A stretch of DNA of 18,028 bases from Novosphingobium sp. (GTDB lineage Bacteria > Pseudomonadota > Alphaproteobacteria > Sphingomonadales > Sphingomonadaceae). Below the pieces are notes generated by a model. That model was not told where the DNA came from. It saw only the letters and a list, made by a program, of their open reading frames with translations, and did no database searches. Each line of letters starts with the position of its first letter. Position 1 is the stretch's first letter. The stretch spans positions 1 through 18,028 of the forward strand of contig JAIXYF010000091.1 of assembly GCA_027490345.1 (NCBI GenBank). The letters are read 5' to 3'. Shown piece by piece: positions 1 through 6,867 of the stretch. Position numbers and translations under genes: made by a program.

Positions 1-186
1 CCAGACCGCCTTGTTGAGTCCGGGGACAAAGATGCCAGCGAACGTCATGACACCCAGTGCTCTACCGGCGGCGGCAACCTCGGCGATCAGCAGATCGGAT
101 TCCGCCGAGCAGGAGGAGACCAGTGTGTGCCCGCCAGGTGGCAAAACGCCGGCTAAGTCTCCGGGGCGCAGCTGGCGCTTGGTCAT
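1..186 (-). CDS. Acetyl-CoA hydrolase/CoA-transferase family protein, N-terminal part (cut by window edge)
   Basis: The first 62 residues are visible, starting at the ATG at 186-184; the rest lies left of the window. The N-terminus has the layout of the acetyl-CoA hydrolase / 4-hydroxybutyrate CoA-transferase family: a 'LRPGD' opening, a strand-turn 'HTLVSSCSAESDLL' at about residues 20-33 (the family has a glycine- or serine-rich CoA-binding turn here), and 'MTFAGIFVPGLN' at 47-58, matching the family's 'vtF.g...PGin' signature. Such enzymes move CoA between acids or hydrolyse short acyl-CoAs. It starts 19 bases after the BadI-like gene's stop on the same strand, so it is probably the next gene of that operon and could recycle CoA from the ring-opened dicarboxylate. 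The start has only a weak ribosome binding site. The family call rests on a short stretch; the substrate is unknown. Confidence 0.6.
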   Translation of the reverse strand, partial: MTKRQLRPGDLAGVLPPGGHTLVSSCSAESDLLIAEVAAAGRALGVMTFAGIFVPGLNKAVW

Positions 187-205
187 TTGCTGCGCCCCAG
201 TCCGG

Positions 206-997
206 TTACTTGACGTATTTGTGGAAGTCCGGCGTGCGCCGTTCCTGGAACGCGCGCATACCTTCCTTCGATTCCTCAGTGTCGTAAAACAGCTTCACCG
301 AATTGAGCGCCATCATCGAAATGCCGCGAATGTTGTCGCTGTCGGCATTGAAGCTGCGCTTGGCCAGCGCCAGCGCCGTAGGCGAACGCTGGCCGAGCAT
401 CTCGGTCCACTCATCGACCGCTGCGTCGAGCTCGGCAGCAGGGACCACCTTGTTGACGAGGCCCATCTCGAGCGCTTCCTGCGCCGAGTACTGCAGGTTC
501 AGGAACCACATTTCGCGCGCCTTCTTGTCGCCTACGTGGCGGGCAAGAAATGCAGTGCCCCAGCCGGCATCGACCGAGCCAACCTTGGGGCCGACCTGGC
601 CGAACTTGGCCGTGTCGGCCGCGATGGTGAGGTCGCAGAGCGTGGCAAACACATTCCCGCCGCCAATCGCGAAGCCGTTGACGCGCGCGATCACGGGTTT
701 GGGAATGTCGCGAATGATCGACTGGAACTCGTCGATCGGCAGTCCGACAATGCCGCGCCCGTCATACTGGCCGTCCTTCGCGCTCTGGTCACCGCCGGTG
801 CAGAATGCCTTGTCGCCCGCGCCGGTCAGCACAATCGACGACACACCCCGATCATCGGCGGCAAGCTTGAACGCGGCGATCAGTTCCTCGATCGTCTGCG
901 CGCGGAAAGCGTTGTAAAGCTTGGGACGGTTGATCGTGACCCATGCGGCGCGGCCGCGCACTTCATAGAGAATGTCTTCGAATTCGGGGGTGCTCAT
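206..997 (-). CDS. badI: BadI-like 2-ketocyclohexanecarboxyl-CoA hydrolase (ring-opening crotonase)
   Basis: A 263-residue enoyl-CoA hydratase/isomerase-superfamily protein. From recall it resembles BadI of Rhodopseudomonas palustris along its whole length: 'YNAFRA' at 28-33, oxyanion-hole segments 'FCTGGDQS' (65-72) and 'AIGGGN' (110-115), a 'DGRGIVGLP' loop (79-87), 'GQVGPKVGSVDAGWGTAFLAR' around 133-153 and the tail 'RRTPDFHKY'. Known BadI adds water to a cyclic beta-ketoacyl-CoA and opens the ring to pimeloyl-CoA. Asp143 in SVDAGWG is at the position of the catalytic Asp/Ser loop shared with MenB. MenB (naphthoate synthase) is the close alternative, but a neighbouring BadH-like dehydrogenase and the lack of any menaquinone gene argue against it. 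GGAAGG precedes the ATG. The start overlaps the thioesterase stop as ATGA, implying translational coupling. The true substrate may be a substituted ring. Confidence 0.8.
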   Translation of the reverse strand: MSTPEFEDILYEVRGRAAWVTINRPKLYNAFRAQTIEELIAAFKLAADDRGVSSIVLTGAGDKAFCTGGDQSAKDGQYDGRGIVGLPIDEFQSIIRDIPKPVIARVNGFAIGGGNVFATLCDLTIAADTAKFGQVGPKVGSVDAGWGTAFLARHVGDKKAREMWFLNLQYSAQEALEMGLVNKVVPAAELDAAVDEWTEMLGQRSPTALALAKRSFNADSDNIRGISMMALNSVKLFYDTEESKEGMRAFQERRTPDFHKYVK

Positions 998-1422
998 GGC
1001 GCATCCTTCCTTTTGAAACTGCGATAAATTGCGTTCGACCGGCCAACCTTGGTGCCATCGACGGTCATGACCGCCTGCGTGAAAATCAGGCTGCCAGTCC
1101 CGCGCAGGAGCGTCACCTCCGCCAGCAGCCACCGACCCCGGGGGACCGGGGCGAGATAGTCGACCGACAGCGTGACAGTCGGCGTATGGTCTGCACCGTC
1201 ATCGAAATAGTCACGCAAGGCCGCGCATTGGTAATCGGCAAAGGTGGCCAGTGCGCCGCCGTGCATCACGTCAAACGGGTTGCAGTGTGCAGTGGTTACG
1301 AACAGGGCCAGCCTTCCGCTCTGGCGATCAATCCATACATCGCCGATCGTCCAGGTCCCGTCGCCGGGGGGCACATGGCAGGCCCAGTTTCCGGCTAGAG
1401 GAGGCGGACCGATCGGCGGCAT
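994..1422 (-). CDS. PaaI-type hotdog acyl-CoA thioesterase
   Basis: A 142-residue single hotdog-fold protein. The PaaI/YbgC-type signature is visible as N48-P49-F50 followed by 'MHGGALATFAD' (53-63), with His54-Gly55-Gly56 and Asp63 as the likely catalytic set. Family members hydrolyse aryl- or medium-chain acyl-CoAs in the cytosol, often to rescue CoA from dead-end esters. It lies between the BadH-like and BadI-like genes, 10 bases after the former's stop, and its TGA overlaps the BadI ATG by four bases (994-997), so the two are likely co-translated. I do not recall a thioesterase in this position in the classical bad cluster. It might release a stalled cyclic ketoacyl-CoA or the ring-opened product. 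The ribosome binding site at its own start is weak. The family call is good; the substrate is inferred only. Confidence 0.8.
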   Translation of the reverse strand: MPPIGPPPLAGNWACHVPPGDGTWTIGDVWIDRQSGRLALFVTTAHCNPFDVMHGGALATFADYQCAALRDYFDDGADHTPTVTLSVDYLAPVPRGRWLLAEVTLLRGTGSLIFTQAVMTVDGTKVGRSNAIYRSFKRKDAP

Positions 1423-1432
1423 TGCGTCTGTC

Positions 1433-2194
1433 TCAGACCATGTTCATGCCGCCGGAGACCGAAATGGCCTGGCCGGTAATGTAGGCGCCGTCATCGGAAG
1501 CGAGCAACGCGACGATGCCGGCGTAGTCCTCAGGCTCGCCCATGCGGCCAAGCGGGATGCCGCGCTCGAGCGCGGCCTTCCACTTCTCGGCCTCGGGGCC
1601 GGTGCCGGCGACTTCGGCCATCATCGGGGTGTTGGTCGGCCCCGGGCACACGGCGTTGCACAGTACGTTCTTGCGCGCGAGTTCGCGGGCGATCGACTTG
1701 GTGAAGCTGATGAGGCCGCCCTTGCACGCCGAATAGACCGCTTCCATTGCGGTGCCGACCTTGGCGGCATCCGAGGCGATGTTGATGATGCGGCCGCCGC
1801 CATGCTCGACCATCTTGCCAGCCACGGCAAAATGGGTGTTGAGATTGCCGGTGAGGTTGATCGCGATGACTTTGTCCCAGAATTCGGGCGTTGTCTTGAG
1901 GAACGGGGCGGGGCGGTCCCAGCCGGCGTTGTTGACCAGCGTCCAAATCGGGCCCAGTGAGGTTTCGACTGCCTCGACAGCGGCCTGAACGGCAGGCAGA
2001 TCGCTGACATCAAGCTGCCAGGTGCGGACGGTGGCACCATCACCCGCCAGCTGCGCAGTCTCTTCGCCCGCCGCCATGCTGAGGTCGAAGATCGCGACCT
2101 TGCAGCCTTCCGCCGCAAGCCGCAGCGTCAAGGCGCGGCCAATGCCCTGTCCGCCGCCGGTGACAATGGCGACCTTTCCGTCCAGTCCTCTCAC
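1433..2194 (-). CDS. badH: BadH-like 2-hydroxycyclohexanecarboxyl-CoA dehydrogenase (SDR)
   Basis: Classical short-chain dehydrogenase, 253 residues from the GTG at 2194-2192. The cofactor site TGGGQGIG is at 12-19, Asp37 in 'IFDL' favours NAD(H), NNAG is at 88-91, and the catalytic residues are Ser141, Tyr154 and Lys158 (YSACK). 'NNAGWDRPAPFLKT' (88-101), 'NIASDAAKVG' (138-147) and 'YITGQAISVSGG' resemble BadH, which oxidises the ring hydroxyl to give the substrate of BadI. I chose the GTG because GGAGG sits five bases before it and the protein then begins MRGLDGKVAIVTGG as SDRs normally do. The ATG at 2206 adds four residues, has no ribosome binding site, and would swallow that motif. It lies between the MarR regulator and the thioesterase in the same minus-strand run. 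Another cyclic hydroxyacyl-CoA is possible as substrate. Confidence 0.78.
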   Translation of the reverse strand: MRGLDGKVAIVTGGGQGIGRALTLRLAAEGCKVAIFDLSMAAGEETAQLAGDGATVRTWQLDVSDLPAVQAAVEAVETSLGPIWTLVNNAGWDRPAPFLKTTPEFWDKVIAINLTGNLNTHFAVAGKMVEHGGGRIINIASDAAKVGTAMEAVYSACKGGLISFTKSIARELARKNVLCNAVCPGPTNTPMMAEVAGTGPEAEKWKAALERGIPLGRMGEPEDYAGIVALLASDDGAYITGQAISVSGGMNMV

Positions 2195-2219
2195 GTATTC
2201 CTCCATTCGGATGTTGCGG

Positions 2220-2699
2220 TCAGAGATCCAGGTCCTGCCCGCCCTCTGCTTCACCGCCCGCCATATCGAGCAGGCGGTTCTTGATTTTCACGAGCACGAG
2301 CGCCGCTGCGTCGAGTTCGTCCTCGCTAACTGTGGCCAGAATATCGGCCTCGACCGCGTCGACGCTTTCGCGGATGGTCGAGACCAGCTTGAGCCCGGCG
2401 CGGGTCAGGAAGACCCGGCGTGCGCGCGCATCGCGTTCGTCGGCGCGCCGCTCGACAAAACCGCCAGATTCCATCCGGTCGATCAGGCCGCCAATCGCGA
2501 CTTTGGTCAGATCCAGGTCTGCCGCCAGCGCGGTCTGGGTCATGCCGTCGCGGCGCGAAAGGAAAGCCAGCACCCACCACTGTGAGCGCGTCAGCCCGAG
2601 CGGCTTGAGCGCACGATCGACCACGATACGGCGCAGGCGCGAGACATCGTGAATGAGGAAACCGAAGCGCAGACTGGAATCGAGATTTTTCTGGACCAT
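2220..2699 (-). CDS. MarR-family transcriptional regulator (BadR-like)
   Basis: A 159-residue MarR-type regulator. An N-terminal helix ('FGFLIHDVSRLRRIV', 12-26) leads to 'LGLTRSQWWVLAFLSRRDGMTQTALA' (34-59), then a recognition helix near 'DLTKVAIGGLIDRMESGGFVERR' (63-85), a basic wing 'DERDARARRVFLT' (87-99) and C-terminal dimerisation helices. MarR proteins usually repress a nearby operon and are released by a ligand, often an aromatic acid or its CoA ester. In R. palustris the MarR protein BadR controls the bad/ali alicyclic genes, and the context here is equivalent. The ATG at 2699 has GGAG eight bases upstream. The gene is separated from the dehydrogenase gene by 74 bases holding two palindromes, which suggests local promoter control or autoregulation. 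The ligand and operator are not proven. The C-terminal tail is acidic. Confidence 0.88.
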   Translation of the reverse strand: MVQKNLDSSLRFGFLIHDVSRLRRIVVDRALKPLGLTRSQWWVLAFLSRRDGMTQTALAADLDLTKVAIGGLIDRMESGGFVERRADERDARARRVFLTRAGLKLVSTIRESVDAVEADILATVSEDELDAAALVLVKIKNRLLDMAGGEAEGGQDLDL

Positions 2700-2713
2700 C
2701 AAGGAAACTCCGG

Positions 2714-2727
2714 GAGAGACATCTCTC
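2714..2727. promoter_or_regulatory. 14-base palindrome before marR (possible operator)
   Basis: GAGAGA-CA-TCTCTC has six-base perfect arms and lies 15-28 bases upstream of the MarR start. In the marR transcript it would sit against the GGAG ribosome binding site, so it could be an autoregulatory DNA site or an mRNA hairpin. There is no experimental support; the call rests on symmetry and position. Confidence 0.35.
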
Positions 2728-2746
2728 GGACTAACCGCAGCTGCGC

Positions 2747-2756
2747 CTTGCGCAAG
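2747..2756. promoter_or_regulatory. CTTGCGCAAG palindrome before marR (possible MarR box)
   Basis: A perfect ten-base palindrome with a TTGCGCAA core, 48-57 bases upstream of the MarR start. MarR-family operators are often AT- or GC-centred palindromes of this sort. The TTGC of this element would also be part of any -35 box for marR, with a poor -10 (TAGTCC) 16 bases later. The same core inside the OYE coding region shows that it can occur by chance. Confidence 0.3.
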
Positions 2757-2773
2757 AGGGGGAGTAAGCCTGT

Positions 2774-3937
2774 TCACCTTTTTGCGCTCAACTTGCCCTT
2801 GAACAGGTCGCGCGAGATGATGGTCTTCATTACCTCGATGGAACCACCGGCGATCTTGACGATCCGCGCATCGGCATAGGCCCGCGCAATGGGGTACTCC
2901 CACATATAGCCCCAGCCGCCGAACAATTGCAGGCACTTGTCGACTGTCTCGCAGTGCAGCTCTGACGTGACCATCTTGGCCATGGCGGCATCGACGGGAT
3001 TGAGCTCGCCGCGCATGAATAGCTCGATGCACTTGTCGGTAAACACGCGTGCCATCACGCTGCGAGCTTTCAGGTCGGCGAGCACGAACTGGGTGTTCTG
3101 GAAGTCTGCGATGGTCTGGTCGAAGGCCTTGCGCTCGCTGGTGTATTCGACCGTGTAGTCGATCACCGTCTCGATCACGGTGGCTGAGCGGACCGCTTGC
3201 GCCAGCCGTTCCTGCGCCAGCTTGGTCATCATCAGCGAGAAGCCTTTGCCTTCCTCGCCCAGCATCGCATCGGCATCAACGCGCAGGTTGTCGAAGAACA
3301 GCTCCGAGGTATCCTGTGCCTTCATCCCCAGCTTGTCGAGATTTTTGCCCCGATTAAAGCCGGGCAACGAAGCATCGACGAGAAACAGCGTCACCCCCTT
3401 GGCGCCGGCGGCGGTATCTGTCTTGGTCGCCAGTACCAGCACGTCGCACATCTGGCCGTTCGAAATGAACACTTTCTGCCCGTTGATGACGAAGTGGTTG
3501 CCATCGCGCTCGGCCTTGGTGCGGATCGCCTTGAGGTCGCTGCCCGCATGCGGCTCGGTCATGCCGAGGGAGCCGATAGCTTCGCCGCGCACCATCTTGG
3601 GCAGCCAGTGGCGCTTCTGCTCCTCGCTGCCGAAGCTGAGGATATAGGTGGCGACCAGATCCGCATGGATCAGGAAACCCGGGCCGCTGGCACCCACACG
3701 CCAAAGTTCCTCGAACACGACCACATCGAACAGATAGTCGAGGCCAAGGCCGCCGTATTCCTCGGGCACGGTGCAGCACAGCATGCCAGCTTCGCCCGCC
3801 TTGAGCCACAACTCACGTGGCACAATCCCGTCTTTCTCCCACTGCTCGTGGAAGGGGACGATTTCCTTCTCGACGAAGTGGCGCACTGTCTGGCGCCACA
3901 TTTCGTGCTCGGGCTGGAATATCGAACGTTCAATCAT
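2774..3937 (-). CDS. Acyl-CoA dehydrogenase, possibly acting on an alicyclic acyl-CoA (AliB-like role)
   Basis: A 387-residue FAD-dependent acyl-CoA dehydrogenase of normal length. N-terminal helical domain to about 120, flavin/substrate segment 'GMTEPHAGSD' (125-134), 'VFISNG' (156-161), middle beta domain to about 225, then the C-terminal helical domain with 'SERKAFDQTIADFQNTQF' and 'LFGGWGYMWEYPIAR'. The common C-terminal catalytic Glu is absent ('KIAGGSIEVM', 361-370). Glu243 in 'AQERL' is at the helix-G position used as base by isovaleryl- and long-chain-type enzymes, so activity is expected. The enzyme makes an alpha,beta double bond and passes electrons to ETF. Its place ahead of marR-badH-badI fits dehydrogenation of a ring acyl-CoA, the AliB step in R. 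palustris; this is inference. GAAGG stands seven bases before the ATG. Confidence 0.85.
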   Translation of the reverse strand: MIERSIFQPEHEMWRQTVRHFVEKEIVPFHEQWEKDGIVPRELWLKAGEAGMLCCTVPEEYGGLGLDYLFDVVVFEELWRVGASGPGFLIHADLVATYILSFGSEEQKRHWLPKMVRGEAIGSLGMTEPHAGSDLKAIRTKAERDGNHFVINGQKVFISNGQMCDVLVLATKTDTAAGAKGVTLFLVDASLPGFNRGKNLDKLGMKAQDTSELFFDNLRVDADAMLGEEGKGFSLMMTKLAQERLAQAVRSATVIETVIDYTVEYTSERKAFDQTIADFQNTQFVLADLKARSVMARVFTDKCIELFMRGELNPVDAAMAKMVTSELHCETVDKCLQLFGGWGYMWEYPIARAYADARIVKIAGGSIEVMKTIISRDLFKGKLSAKR

Positions 3938-3947
3938 TGGGCAGCCT

Positions 3948-4055
3948 TCAATCGCGGGAACTGGCGGTCGGCGGCAGGAGTGGGTCCGGCGAAGTGCTGA
4001 CCTGTGACGACCGCTGCGGACTGCCGGTTTGCGTGTCGTCGGTGAAAATGGTCAT
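3948..4055 (-). CDS. Candidate 35-residue leader ORF with a very strong ribosome binding site
   Basis: ATG at 4055-4053 is preceded by AAGGAGG five bases upstream, the best ribosome binding site in this control region. The frame runs 35 codons (begins MTIFTDDTQT, ends TASSRD) and stops at 3948, ten bases before the acyl-CoA dehydrogenase start. It is hydrophilic, rich in Ser, Thr and Pro, with no Cys, membrane segment or motif I recognise. It may be a leader peptide that couples translation to the dehydrogenase, or the stub of a lost gene. I cannot assign a function; short ORFs of this length also arise by chance, but the ribosome binding site makes it worth recording. Confidence 0.35.
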   Translation of the reverse strand: MTIFTDDTQTGSPQRSSQVSTSPDPLLPPTASSRD

Positions 4056-4119
4056 CGCCCCCTCCTTGCCTCGCCAGCCTGGCCTCAAGGCCAATTGCTC
4101 TTGCCAGACAATGTGAAGC

Positions 4120-4147
4120 TGTTTACTACTGTATTTGAGCCTGTCAA
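4120..4147 (-). promoter_or_regulatory. Candidate promoter for the minus-strand dehydrogenase/bad-like operon
   Basis: On the minus strand, TTGACA (4147-4142, perfect -35) is followed after 16 bases by TAAACA (4125-4120, imperfect -10). Transcription would begin near 4112, about 57 bases before the small leader ORF. The spacer and -10 contain the words TACAGTA and AGTAAACA, which also occur near the proposed alcohol dehydrogenase promoter, hinting at a shared regulator. I could not pick out a convincing promoter for the plus-strand operon in the same 275-base interval. Confidence 0.4.
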
Positions 4148-4212
4148 GCGCGAGTGGAGCAAGGCCGCCACTTTGAAGCGATAAGGCAGGGTATCGGATC
4201 GAGGAGAAGCGG

Positions 4213-5655
4213 GTGTCAGTGCTAGCGCAATCGTTCGGTATTGCCGCGCTCGGCGGCTATGTCCCGCTGCTTCGGCTAGACCGGAAGGCTGCGGCCCGCG
4301 AACTGGCCTGGTCCGGCCTGCCGATGCCGCGAACGGGCACGCGCGCCGTTGCAGATTGGGATGAGGATGCGCTGACCATGGCAGTGGAAGCGGCCCGCCT
4401 GTTGTGCCGGGAAAGCGCACCGGACGCGCTCCGGTTTGCCTCGACTTCAGCCTATTTCACCGATCGCGCGCAAAGCGGGATGGCGCTCGATGCGCTAGCC
4501 ATGCCGCGCACCGTGCGCACCAGCGATGCCGCAAATTCGCGGCGTGCGGCCACCTCGGCCATGCTCGATGCCCTGTTGGGCAGGCAAGACGAGATCGTGA
4601 CAGCAGGAGAGAAGCGGTCCACTCAACCGGGCAGTGCGGCGCAACTCGCCTTCGGCGACGGCGCGGTGGCTGTGCGTACTGGGCCTGATGCGCCGGCGAG
4701 GCTCGTGGGCCATGCCAGCCTGTCCTTTGACCTCATCGACCGCTACGCGTCGCGCGACCACCCGTTCTCCTACGCCTACGAAGAGCGCTTCGTACGCGAT
4801 GTGGCGGTGGCCGAAGTGCTGGTGCCGGTGGTGCGCGCAGCGTGTGATGCGGCGGGCATTGCGCCGGGGCAACTCGCCCATGCCGCCGTGCATGAACCGG
4901 TTGGTGGGTGCTGGCGGGCTTTAGCAAAGGCTTTGAGCAGCAAGGCACCCAATCATTGTGAAGCGGTTTCCGAAATGGCGGGCGATCTGGGCACGGCCCA
5001 TGCCCTCTACGGGCTCGGTCTCGCGCTCGACGCGGCCAAAGTTGGTGACTTTGTGCTACTCGTCGGCTTCGGCAGCGGCGCCGATGCCATGGTGTTCGAA
5101 GTGACCGGCCCGGTTCCGGGGGCGAGCGCCATGGCGGCGGAGCTAAGGGAAGGGCAGGTCCTCGCGAGCTACTCGCGCTTCCTCAGCCTGACCGGCTCGC
5201 TCGAGCTTGACTGGGGCATGCGCGCCGAATTCGAGCAGAAGGCGCAGGCCACCGTGCTCGAACGAGTAGGGCGCGACATGGTCGGCTTCGTCGGTGGGCG
5301 CGACAGCGCAGGCAACGTGCAGTTTCCCAAAAGCGCTTTTCCGGTCAATCCCGAACTGTCCGGGGTCGAGAGGATGGAGGATGTGCGGCTGGCGGACCTG
5401 GAGGCGACAATTGTCTCCGTTACCGCCGACCGGCTCAATTTCAGCCCCGATCCTCCATTCGATTTCGGCCTCGTCCAGTTCGATAACGGAGCCCGCGTCC
5501 TGATGGAAATGGTCAACCGCCCTGCCGACGGCTTTCGCGTGGGAGACCGGGTGCGGATGCGGCTGCGCACCAAGGCGCAGAACCGCCGGCTCGGCTTTCG
5601 AACCTATTTCTGGAAAGCGGCCCCGCTAGTGCGGCCCGTGCTTGGAGACGCCTGA
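4213..5655 (+). CDS. HMG-CoA-synthase-like protein fused to a DUF35/OB-fold domain
   Basis: 480 residues from GTG at 4213, with AGGAG six bases upstream. Residues 1-300 follow the condensing-enzyme fold of HMG-CoA synthase: 'FGIAALGGYVPLLRL' start, 'FASTSAYFTDRAQ' (75-87), 'LAFGDGAVAV' (145-154), 'HEPVGG' with His227, and 'LLVGFGSGADA' (282-292). The usual nucleophilic Cys segment (ACKAGT-like) is 'NSRRAAT' at 108-114, with Arg110 where Cys is expected. Residues from about 350 to 475 are DUF35-like: 'GRDSAGNVQFPKSAF' matches the rubredoxin-like zinc-ribbon segment but has no Cys, and an OB-fold follows ('ATIVSVTADRLNFSPDPPFDFGLVQF'). It is probably a non-catalytic partner or scaffold for the thiolase whose ATG overlaps its stop (TGATG), like the archaeal thiolase/HMGCS/DUF35 complex. 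That role is inference. Confidence 0.75.
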   Translation: MSVLAQSFGIAALGGYVPLLRLDRKAAARELAWSGLPMPRTGTRAVADWDEDALTMAVEAARLLCRESAPDALRFASTSAYFTDRAQSGMALDALAMPRTVRTSDAANSRRAATSAMLDALLGRQDEIVTAGEKRSTQPGSAAQLAFGDGAVAVRTGPDAPARLVGHASLSFDLIDRYASRDHPFSYAYEERFVRDVAVAEVLVPVVRAACDAAGIAPGQLAHAAVHEPVGGCWRALAKALSSKAPNHCEAVSEMAGDLGTAHALYGLGLALDAAKVGDFVLLVGFGSGADAMVFEVTGPVPGASAMAAELREGQVLASYSRFLSLTGSLELDWGMRAEFEQKAQATVLERVGRDMVGFVGGRDSAGNVQFPKSAFPVNPELSGVERMEDVRLADLEATIVSVTADRLNFSPDPPFDFGLVQFDNGARVLMEMVNRPADGFRVGDRVRMRLRTKAQNRRLGFRTYFWKAAPLVRPVLGDA

Positions 5656-6854
5656 TGGCCACGGGAATTCGCGACAAGGTCGCCATTGTCGGCATGGGCT
5701 GCACGCGGTTCGGCGAGCGCTGGGACGTGGGCGCGGACGGATTGATGGTCGAGGCGTTTCTCGAGGCGCTGGCCGATGCCGAGATCGAGCGCGCGCGCAT
5801 CGAAGCTGCCTGGGTCGGAAATGCGCTCGATGATATCAATGTCGGCAACAGTGCACTTCCGGCAGCCCATGCACTGCGACTGGACAAGGTGCCGGTGACC
5901 CGCGTCGAAAACATGTGCGCCACGGGCACCGAGGCGCTGCGCGGTGCGGCTTATGCCGTGGCATCTGGCGCGGTGGACGTGGCGTTGGCGATCGGGGTCG
6001 AGAAGCTCAAGGATACGGGCTACGGCGGCTTGCCGCTGCGGACCAAGGGCGTTCAGAATGACTTGTGGATGCCTTATGGTTCGGCACCGGGGACATTTGC
6101 GCAGCTGGCTGGCGCCTACGCGGCGCGGCACGGCATCGCGCCGGGCGATCTCAAGCGCGCGATGGCGCATGTTTCGTGGAAGAGCCACCAGAACGGCGCG
6201 CTTTCGCCCAAGGCGCATCTGCGCGGCGCGGTCGATATGGACAAGATCCTGAACGCGCCGTTGATCGCTGATCCGCTCGGCCTGTTCGATTGCTGCGGGG
6301 TCTCTGACGGGGCTGCTGCAGCCATTGTCACCACGCCGGAAATCGCACGAGCGTTGGGCAAGGCCGATCCGGTCATGATCAAGGCGATCCAGCTTTCAGC
6401 GAGCAACGGCTGGGAAATGCAGTTCGGCGCGTGGGATGGGGCCTCGGTGCCCAATACGCGCGCCGCCGCCGCGCGCGCCTATGCGGAAGCGGGGATCCGC
6501 GATCCGCGCACCGAGCTCGACATGACCGAAGTGCACGACTGCTTCTCGATCACCGAGCTGGTTATCATGGAGGACCTGGGCCTGTCAGACGAAGGCCGCG
6601 CTCCGGCCGACATTCTCGACGGACGCTATGACAGGGGCGGCGCAATTCCGTGCCAACTCGATGGCGGGCTCAAGTGCTTTGGCCATCCAGTTGGCGCTTC
6701 GGGCCTGCGCATGGCCTATGAGGTCTATACGCAGCTTCAGGGCCGGGCAGGCGAACGCCAGCGCGACAACGTCGATTTCGGCCTCACGCACAACCTTGGC
6801 GGCTCGCCGTTCAACAGCGTGGCCGCCGTCGCGATCCTTGGCCGGCTGAACTGA
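5655..6854 (+). CDS. SCP2-type thiolase / acetyl-CoA acetyltransferase-like enzyme
   Basis: 399 residues, typical for the lipid-transfer/SCP2 thiolase group. The nucleophile is Cys88 in 'NMCATGTEALRGAA' (86-99). Further active-site residues are His294 in 'EVHDCFSITEL' and His344 in 'GGLKCFGHPVGASG' (337-350). 'THNLGGSPFNSVA' closes the fold. Relatives cleave or form beta-ketoacyl-CoA; in steroid side-chain degradation some act as aldolases together with a DUF35 protein (Ltp2-ChsH2). Its ATG overlaps the stop of the HMGCS-DUF35 gene by one base, so the two are almost certainly made together. The likely role is thiolytic or retro-aldol removal of a side chain or C2 unit after ring opening. Which of these it does cannot be decided from the sequence. 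Confidence 0.85.
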   Translation: MATGIRDKVAIVGMGCTRFGERWDVGADGLMVEAFLEALADAEIERARIEAAWVGNALDDINVGNSALPAAHALRLDKVPVTRVENMCATGTEALRGAAYAVASGAVDVALAIGVEKLKDTGYGGLPLRTKGVQNDLWMPYGSAPGTFAQLAGAYAARHGIAPGDLKRAMAHVSWKSHQNGALSPKAHLRGAVDMDKILNAPLIADPLGLFDCCGVSDGAAAAIVTTPEIARALGKADPVMIKAIQLSASNGWEMQFGAWDGASVPNTRAAAARAYAEAGIRDPRTELDMTEVHDCFSITELVIMEDLGLSDEGRAPADILDGRYDRGGAIPCQLDGGLKCFGHPVGASGLRMAYEVYTQLQGRAGERQRDNVDFGLTHNLGGSPFNSVAAVAILGRLN

Positions 6855-6867
6855 GAGGGATATCGAA

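Noticed and set aside
206..997. MenB (naphthoate synthase) as the identity of the crotonase
   Set aside because: MenB and BadI share much of the active-site region, but no menaquinone gene is nearby and the adjoining BadH-like SDR fits the ketohydrolase better.
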